NCBI GenBank assembly: GCA_040878185.1
Contig: JBBDMS010000043.1
Coordinates: 1-64,000 of the forward strand
DNA length: 64,000 nt
Reading direction: 5' to 3'
Source of the DNA: JAWXBK01 sp040878185
Lineage (GTDB): Bacteria; Pseudomonadota; Alphaproteobacteria; Dongiales; Dongiaceae
Position numbers and translations under genes: made by a program. Below, piece by piece: positions 9,322 to 18,113 of this stretch (its first letter is position 1; each line of letters starts with the position of its first letter). The notes beneath the pieces were generated by a model. It saw nothing but the letters and a program-made list of their open reading frames with translations, searched no databases and was not told the DNA's origin.

Positions 9322-10452
9322 ATGAACATGGACGATTTCGACGTCGAACGTTTTAAGCAGAAGCTTTTCTCCGGCGAGATCAGCCGCCGCCAGCTCGGCA
9401 AGATTCTGGCTGCGGCCGGTATCGTCGCCACAACCGTGCCGCTCGCTTCGCGGGCGATACGGGCCGAGGAAGGCCATCCGATCGTCTACACTTGGGCGGG
9501 CTACGACGTTCCCGACATGTATCCGACCTACGTCGAGAAATATGGCGAAGCGCCGCAGTTCTCGCTCTGGACCGACGAGGAAGAGGCGATCACCAAGATC
9601 CGCGGCGGCTTCCAGCCGGACACGGTGTTCCCCTGCTCGTACAAGGTGCAGCGCTGGTATGATGCCGGCATCCTCGCGCCGATCGACCTTTCCAAGATCG
9701 CGCATGTCGACGATATCTTCCCCGCGCTTCGCAGCATGGACGTGATCGAAATCGGCGGCGAAACGGTGTGGCTGCCGATCGACTGGGGTCAGACGTCGGT
9801 GCTCTACCGGACGGATCTCGCGCCGGAATATGTCGACAATGAAAGCTGGGAGATCCTCTGGGATCCGAAATATGCCGGCCGCCTGTCGAACATGGGCAGC
9901 CTGATCGACGGCATGGCCGTCGCCAGCATCGTGCTCGGTCTCGAAGATCCGTTCACGATCGAGGGCGAGGACATGGAGCGGGTGAAGGCAAAGCTGGTCG
10001 AACAGAAGGATCTGCTGCGCTTCTACGCCGACGATCCAACCACCATCGAGCAGGCGCTGGCCTCGGGCGAAGTCGTCGCGGCGACCGCCTGGAATCAGTC
10101 CTACGCGGCACTGCTGCGTCAGGGCCTGCCGGTGAAGTTCATGAATCCCAAGGAAGGGGCCATGACCTGGGTGTGCGGCATGTCGATCGTGGCGAACGCG
10201 CCCAATCCGGAACGCGCCCATGAAGTCATTTCGGCGATGCTCGACCCGCGCTCGCGTGCGTGGGAGATGACCGAATACGGTTACGGCAGCTCGACGCAGG
10301 AGCCGTATACGATGGTCGATCCGGCGATTCTGGAAGAGCTCGGCATGCCGAGCGATCCGACGGAATTGCTGGAATCCGGCATCTTCCAGGCGCCGATGAC
10401 GCCGGAGCCGGAACTGCAGCAGATGTACGAAGAGGTGAAGGCGGGCGTCTGA
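9322..10452 (+). CDS. Spermidine/putrescine-type ABC transporter substrate-binding protein (PotD-like)
   Basis: A 376-residue extracytoplasmic solute-binding protein of the PotD/PotF fold. The N-terminus holds a twin-arginine-like signal, SRRQLGKILAAAGIVATTV, ending near AIRAEE. The mature part opens with IVYTWAGYDVPDMYPTY, the usual first strand of polyamine/spermidine binding proteins. The start has an AGCAGGGAGG ribosome site at 11 bases. It is followed directly by a strong terminator, and no permease or ATPase is adjacent, so it is an orphan component. Other small cationic or amino-acid-derived ligands are possible. Confidence 0.82.
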   Translation: MNMDDFDVERFKQKLFSGEISRRQLGKILAAAGIVATTVPLASRAIRAEEGHPIVYTWAGYDVPDMYPTYVEKYGEAPQFSLWTDEEEAITKIRGGFQPDTVFPCSYKVQRWYDAGILAPIDLSKIAHVDDIFPALRSMDVIEIGGETVWLPIDWGQTSVLYRTDLAPEYVDNESWEILWDPKYAGRLSNMGSLIDGMAVASIVLGLEDPFTIEGEDMERVKAKLVEQKDLLRFYADDPTTIEQALASGEVVAATAWNQSYAALLRQGLPVKFMNPKEGAMTWVCGMSIVANAPNPERAHEVISAMLDPRSRAWEMTEYGYGSSTQEPYTMVDPAILEELGMPSDPTELLESGIFQAPMTPEPELQQMYEEVKAGV

Positions 10453-10480
10453 CGCCACCGTTACGTATCGATGCCTAAAG

Positions 10481-10514
10481 GCGCCGGCTCCTTCGGGGGC
10501 CGGTGCTTTTTTTT
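10481..10514 (+). terminator. Rho-independent terminator after the PotD-like gene
   Basis: An 11-bp GC-rich stem (GCGCCGGCTCC with its partner GGGGCCGGTGC, including wobble pairs) and a short TTCG-type loop are followed by eight consecutive T. It ends 5 bases before the convergent copper-ATPase stop and may also work for that gene. Confidence 0.9.
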
Positions 10515-10518
10515 GCGA

Positions 10519-12912
10519 TCAGTCGAGACGGATGGCGCGGAGGCGCAAGGCATTGGCGATGACGCTGACCGAGGACAGCGACATCGCCGCCGCTGCGATC
10601 ATCGGACTCAGCAATATCCCGAAGAACGGATAGAGCAGGCCCGCCGCCACCGGCACGCCGGCTGCGTTGTAGACGAACGCGAAGAACAGGTTCTGGCGGA
10701 TGTTGCGCATCACGGCCTGCGACAAATGCCGCGCGCGCACGATTCCGGCAAGATCGCCTTTCACCAGCGTGACACCCGCGCTTTCGATCGCGACATCGGT
10801 GCCGGTTCCCATGGCGATGCCGATGTCGGCGGCAGCAAGCGCCGGCGCATCGTTGACCCCGTCCCCGGCCATCGCAACGATACGGCCTGCCTGCCGCTGG
10901 GTTGCGACATAGGCCGCCTTCTGCTCCGGGGTCGCTCCAGCCTCGATTTCCTCGATCCCGAGCGCCGCACCCACCGCGCGCGCGGTGCGTTCGTTGTCGC
11001 CGGTCAGCATGACAATGCGCAGGCCCGCCTCGTGCAGCCGGCGAATGGCATCCTGCGTGGTCTCCTTGACCCGGTCCGTTGCGGCAATCAGGCCCAGCAG
11101 CTTCGATCCGCGGGCCACGAACACGACGCTTGCACCCCCGGCCCGCAACCGGTCGGCTTCGTTCTGCGCGGATGCGAGATCGATACCCCGGTTTTGCAGC
11201 AGCGCGGCATTGCCGAGTGCAACCGGCGCGCCGTCGAGCAGCCCGGTGACGCCCTGGCCAATGACCGCGGAAAAGTCGCCGAGCGCGGGCGCACGGATGC
11301 CGCGCGCTGCGGCGGCGGCCAGGATCGCCGACGCCAGCGGGTGCTCGCTCGACGCCTCGAGCGCAGCAGCGACCCGCAACAGATCGTCTTCCGCAATCCC
11401 CGTGGCCCCGATCACCGCCGTCACCGAGGGACGACCCTCGGTCAGCGTGCCGGTCTTGTCGACCAGCAGCGTGTCGGCCTTCTCCAGCCGTTCGAGGGCT
11501 TCGGCGTTGCGAATGAGGACGCCCGCCTGCGCGCCGCGCCCCACGCCAACCATGATTGAAATCGGCGTCGCGAGACCCAGCGCGCAGGGGCAGGCAATGA
11601 TGAGTACCGAGACGGCGGCCACCAGGCCGTGCGCCATTGCCGGATCGGGCCCGAACAACGACCAGACCGCAAAGGCGACAAACGCGACGGCAATCACCGC
11701 CGGCACGAACCAGCCGGCCACGCGATCGGCGAGCCGCTGGATCGGCGCGCGGCTGCGCTGCGCCGTCGCGACCAGACGAACAATCTGGGCGAGCAGTGTG
11801 TCATTGCCGATCTTCTCGGCCTCGATCGTGAGCGTGCCCGATCCGTTGAGCGTACCGGCAATGACGGCATCGCCGGCTTGCTTCTCGATCGGAACCGGCT
11901 CGCCCGAGATCATCGATTCGTCGACCGCGCTGCCGCCCGACAGCACGCGGCCGTCGACCGGAATGCGCTCGCCCGGCCGCAGCCGCAAGCGATCGCCGAC
12001 CGCGACCTGTGCCAGCGGGATCGTGTGCTCGTCACCGTTTTTGTCGATGCGGCGCGCGGTCGGCGGCGCGAGATCGAGCAATGCGCGGATCGCATCGCCG
12101 GTGCGTTCCCGCGCGCGCAACTCGAGAACCTGCCCCAGCAGCACCAGCACGGTGATGACCGCGGCTGCCTCGAAATAGACTGGCACACTCCCGTCGGCGG
12201 CCCGGAATGCCGCCGGGAAATCGCCGGGCAGCAGCAGCGCGATCACGCTGTAGACCCAGGCCGTTGCGGTGCCCATTGCAATCAGGGTGAACATGTTCGG
12301 ACTGCGGTTTCGAACGGATGCGGCGGCACGGACGAAGAACGGCCAGCCGGCCCAGAGTACGACCGGCGTCGTAAGCGCGAATGGCAGCCACATCGAAATC
12401 CGCCCAGGAACGAGATGATGCAGATCGAGCCCGGGCAGATGGGTCGCCATCTCCATGACGAAGACCGGCAGCGTCAATGCCGCACCGATCCAGAAGCGCC
12501 GGGTCATGTCCGCGAGTTCGGGATTGGGGCCGGTAACGGCGCCCGCGTCTTCCGGCTCGAGGGCCATGCCGCAGATCGGGCAAGAACCGGGGCCGACCTG
12601 ACGGATCTCGAGATGCATCGGGCAGGTGTAGATCGCATCGGGCGTTGCCGGCGCCTCGATGGGTGCCGCGCCCCTCGCCTTCGCGATCCAGCGCGCGGGT
12701 TCTTCCAGAAAGCGGGTGCGGCAGCGGGCGCCGCAGAAATACCAGGTCTCGCCGTCATGCTCGGCGCAGTGCGGCGTCTTCGCCGGATCGACGCGCATGC
12801 CGCAGACCGGGTCGATCGCCCCGCCGGCGCCCGCTGCGTGATCCCGACCGGCAGCGTGATCGTGGCCGCGATGACCGGCCATGCCCACAGCCGTTTCCGA
12901 GGGGCCGATCAT
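10519..12912 (-). CDS. Copper-translocating P1B-type ATPase with YHS and heavy-metal-binding N-terminus
   Basis: A 797-residue heavy-metal pump. The N-terminus has a His-rich lead, a YHS domain (DPVCGMRVDPAKT to FCGARC) and a second short metal-binding domain (YTCPMHLEI to CPICGMAL) in place of classic CxxC HMA domains. Transmembrane CPC is at residues 441-443 (ACPCALGLATP), the phosphorylated Asp at 485 (DKTGTLTEG), then SSEHPLA and GDGVNDAPAL. It should export Cu(I) across the inner membrane. The csoR gene is divergent, with the operator palindrome between them. Its ATG overlaps the stop of a short upstream frame (ATGA). Confidence 0.92.
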   Translation of the reverse strand: MIGPSETAVGMAGHRGHDHAAGRDHAAGAGGAIDPVCGMRVDPAKTPHCAEHDGETWYFCGARCRTRFLEEPARWIAKARGAAPIEAPATPDAIYTCPMHLEIRQVGPGSCPICGMALEPEDAGAVTGPNPELADMTRRFWIGAALTLPVFVMEMATHLPGLDLHHLVPGRISMWLPFALTTPVVLWAGWPFFVRAAASVRNRSPNMFTLIAMGTATAWVYSVIALLLPGDFPAAFRAADGSVPVYFEAAAVITVLVLLGQVLELRARERTGDAIRALLDLAPPTARRIDKNGDEHTIPLAQVAVGDRLRLRPGERIPVDGRVLSGGSAVDESMISGEPVPIEKQAGDAVIAGTLNGSGTLTIEAEKIGNDTLLAQIVRLVATAQRSRAPIQRLADRVAGWFVPAVIAVAFVAFAVWSLFGPDPAMAHGLVAAVSVLIIACPCALGLATPISIMVGVGRGAQAGVLIRNAEALERLEKADTLLVDKTGTLTEGRPSVTAVIGATGIAEDDLLRVAAALEASSEHPLASAILAAAAARGIRAPALGDFSAVIGQGVTGLLDGAPVALGNAALLQNRGIDLASAQNEADRLRAGGASVVFVARGSKLLGLIAATDRVKETTQDAIRRLHEAGLRIVMLTGDNERTARAVGAALGIEEIEAGATPEQKAAYVATQRQAGRIVAMAGDGVNDAPALAAADIGIAMGTGTDVAIESAGVTLVKGDLAGIVRARHLSQAVMRNIRQNLFFAFVYNAAGVPVAAGLLYPFFGILLSPMIAAAAMSLSSVSVIANALRLRAIRLD

Positions 12913-13001
12913 CGGCCGGCGCTCCGGCGGTTGGCCCCGGCCCGGGGTGGGTGACGTCCCGCGGCCAGCCTTGTGCGGGAAAGGATCGGGATCGGGTTCA
13001 T
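12909..13001 (-). CDS. Possible 30-residue leader peptide upstream of the copper ATPase
   Basis: A short frame beginning MNPIPILSRTRLAAG, basic and rich in Arg and Ala. It has an excellent ribosome site (AGGAG, 7 bases before ATG), better than that of the ATPase itself. Its TGA overlaps the ATPase start as ATGA, which would couple the two. No homologue is recognised. It could be a regulatory leader, or the ribosome loading site for the ATPase. It may also be chance, as no conservation can be tested here. Confidence 0.4.
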   Translation of the reverse strand: MNPIPILSRTRLAAGRHPPRAGANRRSAGR

Positions 13002-13025
13002 GGATCGGCTCCTGGTCTTGTCATT

Positions 13026-13044
13026 TATACCCCCAGGGGGTATA
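13026..13044. promoter_or_regulatory. CsoR-type operator palindrome
   Basis: A perfect 19-bp palindrome, TATACCCCCAGGGGGTATA, with the G-tract arms typical of CsoR operators. It lies 8 bases before the csoR start and 24 bases before the leader ATG on the other strand, so one dimer-of-dimers site could control both divergent transcripts. Confidence 0.85.
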
Positions 13045-13052
13045 TAGCACCC

Positions 13053-13364
13053 ATGCAGTCCGAAACCAAGAAGCAGCTTGCTGCCCGTCTCGCCCGGGTC
13101 GAAGGCCAGGTGCGTGGCATCGCCCGCATGATCGAAGACGATCGCTATTGCATCGACGTGATTACGCAGATCCAGGCGGTCGCCTCCGCCTTGCGCCGGG
13201 TCGAGACGATGGTTCTCAAGGACCATGTCGGCCACTGCGTCGAACATGCGATCGCGAGCGGCGACAAAGGCACGCAACGCCAGCAGATTGCCGAACTGCT
13301 GCAGGTCCTGGGACATATCCCGTCGACTGATGTCGGATCCAAATCCGAAGGCCGCACCCGATGA
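13053..13364 (+). CDS. csoR: CsoR family copper-sensing transcriptional repressor
   Basis: A 103-residue all-helical DUF156/CsoR protein. The Cu(I) ligand triad is intact as Cys33, His58 and Cys62, with the same spacing (25 and 4) as the C-H-C set of Mycobacterium CsoR; there is no N-terminal His as in RcnR. The apo-protein should bind the adjacent G-tract palindrome and release it on Cu(I) binding. The gene heads a three-gene unit, and its TGA overlaps the next start (ATGA). The divergent gene is the copper ATPase. Confidence 0.9.
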   Translation: MQSETKKQLAARLARVEGQVRGIARMIEDDRYCIDVITQIQAVASALRRVETMVLKDHVGHCVEHAIASGDKGTQRQQIAELLQVLGHIPSTDVGSKSEGRTR

Positions 13365-14038
13365 GCGCGCATTGCAGCAGTCACGAACCGGATCTGAAGG
13401 CGGCGCCCGCCGGGCTGAAGCGCGCGCTTGTCTGGGTCATTGCGATCAATGCCACGATGTTTTTCGTCGAGATGACGGCGGGCAGCATGGCCCAGTCGCA
13501 GGCGCTCAAGGCCGACGCGCTCGATTTCCTCGGCGACAGCCTGACCTATGCGTTGTCCTTTGCCGTACTCGGCATGACGCTCAAGACGCGCGCGATGGCG
13601 GCCATGCTGAAAGGCGGCAGCCTTGCCGCGATGGGCCTCTTCGTGCTCGGCCTGACGCTCTACCGCGTCTTTACAGGTGCTGCACCCGAAGCGCCGGTCA
13701 TGGGCGGCATCGGCTTTCTAGCGCTGGCCGCCAACCTCATCTCGGTCCTGTTCCTGCTGCGCTTCCGCGAGGGCGACGCCAATATCCGCTCGGTCTGGCT
13801 GTGCAGCCGCAACGATGCGATCGGGAATGTCGCGGTGCTGATCGCTGCGGCGCTGGTCTGGGCGACCGGGTCGTACTGGCCGGACCTCGTCGTCGCGGCC
13901 GGCATGGCAGGGCTGTTCCTGCATTCGGCGACGCTGATCCTGCTGCGCGCGCGGCAGGAGCTGGCCCATGCACGAGCATGCGAGCAAACAAGCGCCGCAG
14001 GCCTCATGACGGCCATCCGAAAGGCCCATACAACATGA
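13361..14038 (+). CDS. Cation diffusion facilitator-type transporter lacking the cytosolic domain
   Basis: A 225-residue protein with six predicted helices. The metal-site segments are DALDFLGDS in TM2 and SRNDAIGNVAVL in TM5, the CDF pattern. It ends shortly after TM6, so the usual cytosolic C-terminal dimer domain (about 90 residues) is absent, as in other short CDF-like proteins. It exports a divalent metal or, given its operon with csoR and a copper oxidase, contributes to copper or mixed-metal tolerance. It overlaps both neighbours by ATGA. Confidence 0.8.
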   Translation: MSAHCSSHEPDLKAAPAGLKRALVWVIAINATMFFVEMTAGSMAQSQALKADALDFLGDSLTYALSFAVLGMTLKTRAMAAMLKGGSLAAMGLFVLGLTLYRVFTGAAPEAPVMGGIGFLALAANLISVLFLLRFREGDANIRSVWLCSRNDAIGNVAVLIAAALVWATGSYWPDLVVAAGMAGLFLHSATLILLRARQELAHARACEQTSAAGLMTAIRKAHTT

Positions 14039-15516
14039 AGCCCCGCAGCCGTCGCGCGTTCCTTGCCCATGGCGCGGCATTCGTTGCGACCCTACCGATT
14101 GCCGCCTTGCCCGGCGCGCTGATCGCACAAATGCCGATACGCGTTCTGCGCGCCGAACGCCGCGTCATCGAGATCGACGGCCGGGCTGCCGATGTCTTCG
14201 CTCTGCGTGACGAGAAAGGCAATCATGGACTGATCTTCGATCGCAACGAACCGTTCCGGGTGCAACTGGAGAACCGCATCGGATCGCCGACATTGGTGCA
14301 CTGGCATGGGCTGACGCCACCCTGGGAGCAGGACGGTATGCCGGACCTGCCATTCGCGCCACTTTCGCACGGCGAAACACGGCTCTACGACTTTCCCCTG
14401 CATGAAGCCGGCACCTACTGGATGCATTCGCATCTCGGGCTGCAGAAACAGGCGCTGCTCGCTGCACCACTGATCGTCCGCGATCCGGACGAGGCCGCGA
14501 TCGACCGGCAGGAGGTCGTGATCATGCTGCACGATTTCAGCTTTCGACCGGCCGAAGAAATCCTGGCGTCGCTCGAATCCGGCGGCCACATGATGGCTGC
14601 CGACGGCAGCATGGCTTCATCGTCGGACCCGCACGCCGGTCATGAAATGGGCAACGGCGTGGACCCGATGGCGGAGATGGGCGAAACGAGCCCGATGATG
14701 CTCCACGCCAACGATGTCAATTTCGACGCCTATCTCGCGAACGATCGTACGCTCGGGGATCCGGAAATCGTGACCGTCGAGCGCGCCGGACGGGTTCGCC
14801 TCCGCATCGTCAACGCTGCGGCGGCTACCAATTTTTTTATCGATACGGGAGCGTTGCCGACATCGCTGGTCGCTGTCGACGGGCGCGACGTGCGCCCGAT
14901 CGCGGGCACACGCTTTCCTGTCGCGATGTCGCAGCGCATCGACCTCGACATCGCGACTCCCGCCGGTGGCGGCGCATTTCCGATCCTCGCCCTTCGCGAA
15001 GGCGACCGGGCGCGGACCGGCATCGTGCTTGCGACGGCGGGCGCCGCGGTTGCGAAACTTTCGGGCCTTGCCGACGAGGTGGCCGCGCTGCTCGACCTGG
15101 GGCTCGAGCACCGGATCGAGGCGGCCGCGCCGCTGCCCGAACGCATGGTGGACCGACAGCTGACCGTCGATCTCGTCGGTGGCGACGGCGATTATCGCTG
15201 GGGACTCGATCTGCGGGACGGCGATGAGGGCAGCCGGATCGAGATCGAACGCGGCGAGCGGGTCGAGATGGTTTTCCGTAACCGCACCGGCATGAGCCAT
15301 CCGATGCATCTGCACGGGCACGGATTTCAGATCGTCGCGATCGGCAACCATCGCTTCGCGGGCGCGCGCCGCGACACCGTGCTGGTGCCGCCAGCCTCAA
15401 GCGTCGCAGTCGCCTTCGATGCCGACAATCCCGGCCGCTGGATGTTGCATTGCCACCATCTCTATCACATGGCGGCAGGCATGATGACGATGCTCGACTA
15501 TCGCGGCATCGGCTGA
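14035..15516 (+). CDS. Exported multicopper oxidase (CueO/CopA-like)
   Basis: A 493-residue enzyme with a twin-arginine-like signal (RSRRAFLAHGAAFVATL). All four copper-ligand blocks are present: HWHGLTPPWEQDGMP near residue 88, YWMHSHLGLQ near 128, HPMHLHGHGF near 421 and the type-1 block LHCHHLYHMAAGMM near 470. A Met/His-rich segment lies between roughly residues 185 and 223. It should oxidise Cu(I) or phenolic substrates in the periplasm. It is the last gene of the csoR unit and is coupled to the CDF gene by an ATGA overlap. Confidence 0.92.
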   Translation: MKPRSRRAFLAHGAAFVATLPIAALPGALIAQMPIRVLRAERRVIEIDGRAADVFALRDEKGNHGLIFDRNEPFRVQLENRIGSPTLVHWHGLTPPWEQDGMPDLPFAPLSHGETRLYDFPLHEAGTYWMHSHLGLQKQALLAAPLIVRDPDEAAIDRQEVVIMLHDFSFRPAEEILASLESGGHMMAADGSMASSSDPHAGHEMGNGVDPMAEMGETSPMMLHANDVNFDAYLANDRTLGDPEIVTVERAGRVRLRIVNAAAATNFFIDTGALPTSLVAVDGRDVRPIAGTRFPVAMSQRIDLDIATPAGGGAFPILALREGDRARTGIVLATAGAAVAKLSGLADEVAALLDLGLEHRIEAAAPLPERMVDRQLTVDLVGGDGDYRWGLDLRDGDEGSRIEIERGERVEMVFRNRTGMSHPMHLHGHGFQIVAIGNHRFAGARRDTVLVPPASSVAVAFDADNPGRWMLHCHHLYHMAAGMMTMLDYRGIG

Positions 15517-15527
15517 GCGGATCGAAG

Positions 15528-16130
15528 CTAGTCCTGGCGCCGGCCGAACAGATGCCAGGCGAGCGGCAACGTGACGGCACCGAGCGCGATCTTCAGCGCG
15601 TCGCCGGCGAGGAACGGCAGCAGCCCATGTTCTAGGGCCGGCACCGTGCCGATCTGCGTTGCGAGCCAGGAGACGCCCAGTACATAGATCACCAGATTGC
15701 CGATCAGCATCGCGAGCACGGCTTCGACCGGGCTGCGATCCCAGCCGCGTTCGGCAAGGCGCCCGCAGATCCATGCGGCTACCGCGAAGCCGACCAGATA
15801 CCCGGCGGTCGGCCCGTAGAGATGCGCAATTCCCCCACCCTCGCCCCAGCCGCCGGAGAAGACCGGCAACCCAACCGCGCCGGCGGCCAGATAGGCGAAG
15901 ACGGTCGCGAAGCCGAGCCGCGGGCCATAAGCGAGACCGAGCGTGAGCACGACAAAGGTCTGCATGGTGAGCGGAACCGGCCAGAGCGGAATCTGGATCT
16001 TTGCCGAGAGCCACAGCAGCAGAACGCCTGTCGTCATCAGGACGAGGATGCGGACGGCACGCGATTCGCGCCGGGTGGGCCACAAAGTTTCAACCAGCGT
16101 GGCGGTGGGCGCGATCGTGGCAACGGTCAT
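15528..16130 (-). CDS. bioY: BioY family biotin transporter S component
   Basis: A 200-residue membrane protein with about six helices. BioY marks are visible: QIPLWPVPLTMQTFVVL, GLAYGPRLGFATVFAYL, the block GLPVFSGGWGEGGGIAHLYGPTAGYLVGF (split here by the Gly-rich turn), and LPFLAGDALKIALGA near the C-terminus. It imports biotin alone or with an ECF module; no ecfAT genes are adjacent. The chosen ATG follows GGGGGAT at normal spacing. No BioR-type site was found upstream. Confidence 0.92.
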   Translation of the reverse strand: MTVATIAPTATLVETLWPTRRESRAVRILVLMTTGVLLLWLSAKIQIPLWPVPLTMQTFVVLTLGLAYGPRLGFATVFAYLAAGAVGLPVFSGGWGEGGGIAHLYGPTAGYLVGFAVAAWICGRLAERGWDRSPVEAVLAMLIGNLVIYVLGVSWLATQIGTVPALEHGLLPFLAGDALKIALGAVTLPLAWHLFGRRQD

Positions 16131-16360
16131 GTGGGATCCCCCGGAAATCGACGCCACGATCTGTAACCGACCCCGGCTAACGCGACAAGCGTTTCGGTGC
16201 GGACTTAGTCATCTGCATCAGAGCCGACCCGAATGAAGCGCGCCAGGGGCCTGATTCCATTGCGAGTGAGACCATGAGCGAGGTATGCCGGCGCTATGAG
16301 TGGGAGTTCGGCCGCTACCAGTCCTGGCGCAACGATCCGGGGTTCCTGTGATCCAGGGGC

Positions 16361-16576
16361 TCATAGCGATCGGGCCAGCGCCCCGAAGAATGGCGACGAC
16401 GCACCCCAGATCAGATTCTGGATTGCGATCGCGAAGGCGAACATCTCGCGTCCGGTCCCGAGCGATTCGCTGATCGGCGTCAGAAAGAGCCCGAAGGTCT
16501 GACGCAGGCCCATTGTCAGCGTGATCATGATGGCGCCGCAGGCGAGGACGAAGAGCCAGCGTCGTCGCGATGTCAT
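16361..16576 (-). pseudogene. Truncated major facilitator superfamily transporter (N-terminal remnant)
   Basis: The frame has a proper ATG and encodes a typical MFS first helix and loop (ITLTMGLRQTFGLFLTPISE) plus the second helix up to SSPFFGALA. It then stops after about 71 residues where intact proteins have about 400. The conserved A motif that should follow (GxLaDrxG) is replaced by a stop, and no further MFS helices are found in any frame downstream. It is a decayed or deletion-truncated gene. The 100 bases beyond the break hold only a 25-codon frame of no recognised family. Confidence 0.65.
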
Positions 16577-16859
16577 CGAACAGGTCTCGGTGGAATGGCG
16601 GAGGCGCGTTCTGGCACAGCATGCCGGCTCTGCTCATTCGGCATGCGACCGATCGCCGCCCGCATGCGACTGTACCGCGTGGACTATCGGATTTTATTAA
16701 CGGGATGAGTATGTTAGATATCTGACGTGGATGCGCCCGAGGGCCGATGCCGGCACGGTATCGCGCAGCCTTACGTTTATCCGGGCCGGACGATGCGACA
16801 TGATGGATCGAACGAATCCGCGGCGGCACGCGCCCGGTCATTCGATGACGGGAGACGGC
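16577..16859 (+). promoter_or_regulatory. Upstream region of hemA
   Basis: An AT-rich patch at about 16690-16725, including TTAGATATCTGA with an 8-bp palindromic core, is the likely promoter area. A good ribosome site, GGGAG at about 16850, precedes the hemA ATG. I could not identify a specific regulator box. The rest is GC-rich non-coding sequence. Confidence 0.3.
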
Positions 16860-18113
16860 ATGAACTACCGGAATGTGTTCGAGGATGCGGTCGAGAGCCT
16901 GAAGGCCGAACGGCGCTATCGCGTGTTCGCCGATCTCGAACGGATCGCGGGGCGCTTTCCGCGCGCACTCTATCGTTCGCCGTCGGGCACCCACGAAGTC
17001 ATCGTCTGGTGCTCGAACGATTATCTCGGCATGGGTCAGCATCCCGAAGTCGTGGCTGCGATGCAGGAGGCAGCCGGCCGCATGGGCACCGGCGCCGGCG
17101 GCACGCGCAATATCTCGGGCACGAATCATCCGATTGTCGCGCTCGAGAACGAGCTCGCCGATCTGCACGGCAAGGAGACGGCCCTCGTCTTCACTTCGGG
17201 CTTCGTAGCCAACGAGGCGGCGATCGGCACCATCGCGCGCCTGCTGCCCGATTGCATGATCCTATCGGACCAGCTCAATCACGCCTCGATGATCGAGGGC
17301 ATCCGCCGTTCCGGTGCCGCCAAGCAGATCTTCCGGCATAACGATCTCGATCATCTCGAGACGCTGCTGAAAAGCGCCGGACCGGATCGCGCCAAGCTGA
17401 TCGCTTTCGAATCGGTCTATTCGATGGACGGCGATATCGCCCCCATCGCGGCGATCTGCGATCTCGCTGAGCGCTATCGCGCGATGACCTATCTCGACGA
17501 AGTGCATGCGGTCGGCATGTACGGACCGCGCGGCGGCGGCATCGCCGAACGCGACGGCGCGATGGCGCGCATCGACGTGGTGCAGGGCACGCTTGCCAAG
17601 GCTTTCGGTACGCTCGGCGGCTATATCGCCGGCTCGGAAGCGGTGTGCGACGCGGTGCGGTCGTTCGCACCCGGTTTCATATTCACGACCGCTTTGCCGC
17701 CGGCCGTAGCCGCGGCGGCCCGGGCCGCGGTATCGCATCTGAAGAATTCCGGCAGCGAACGCGCGGCGCAGCAGTCGCAGGTCGCCCTCACCAAGGCGGC
17801 GCTCGCCCGCGCCGGCCTGCCGATGATGGCGTCGGCGACGCATATCGTGCCGGTCTGGGTCGGCGATCCCGAGCGCTGCAAGCTCGCGAGCGACCGGCTG
17901 CTCGACCGGCACGGCATCTATATCCAGCCGATCAACTATCCGACCGTGCCGCGCGGCACCGAACGGCTGCGCATCACGCCGACGCCCTATCACGACACGG
18001 CGATGATCGCCGGCCTGATCGCGGCGCTCGAGGAAGTCTGGGAGGCGTTGTCGCTGCCGCGCGAACTGCCCGATGCGCTCGACACCGCGCTCTGGCACGG
18101 CGCCGGCGGCTGA
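16860..18113 (+). CDS. hemA: 5-aminolevulinate synthase
   Basis: A 417-residue PLP enzyme of the alpha-oxoamine synthase family that condenses glycine and succinyl-CoA to 5-aminolevulinate, the Shemin-pathway entry to tetrapyrroles. It has the N-terminal block VWCSNDYLGMGQHPEV, the glycine-rich GTGAGGTRNISGTNH, YLDEVHAVGMYG for PLP ring contacts, and the Schiff-base Lys at residue 247 (TLAKAFGTLGG). This enzyme is a marker of Alphaproteobacteria among bacteria. The start is set by GGGAG and by the usual MNY-type N-terminus; an upstream ATG 15 bases earlier is possible. Confidence 0.96.
   Translation: MNYRNVFEDAVESLKAERRYRVFADLERIAGRFPRALYRSPSGTHEVIVWCSNDYLGMGQHPEVVAAMQEAAGRMGTGAGGTRNISGTNHPIVALENELADLHGKETALVFTSGFVANEAAIGTIARLLPDCMILSDQLNHASMIEGIRRSGAAKQIFRHNDLDHLETLLKSAGPDRAKLIAFESVYSMDGDIAPIAAICDLAERYRAMTYLDEVHAVGMYGPRGGGIAERDGAMARIDVVQGTLAKAFGTLGGYIAGSEAVCDAVRSFAPGFIFTTALPPAVAAAARAAVSHLKNSGSERAAQQSQVALTKAALARAGLPMMASATHIVPVWVGDPERCKLASDRLLDRHGIYIQPINYPTVPRGTERLRITPTPYHDTAMIAGLIAALEEVWEALSLPRELPDALDTALWHGAGG

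Noticed and set aside
11629..12954. A 441-codon plus-strand frame across the copper ATPase
   Set aside because: It is an antisense shadow of the ATPase, lacks a ribosome site and shows no family features.
16714..16725. A regulator box TTAGATATCTGA before hemA or bioY
   Set aside because: The palindrome is short and does not match the BioR or iron-responsive consensus forms I know.
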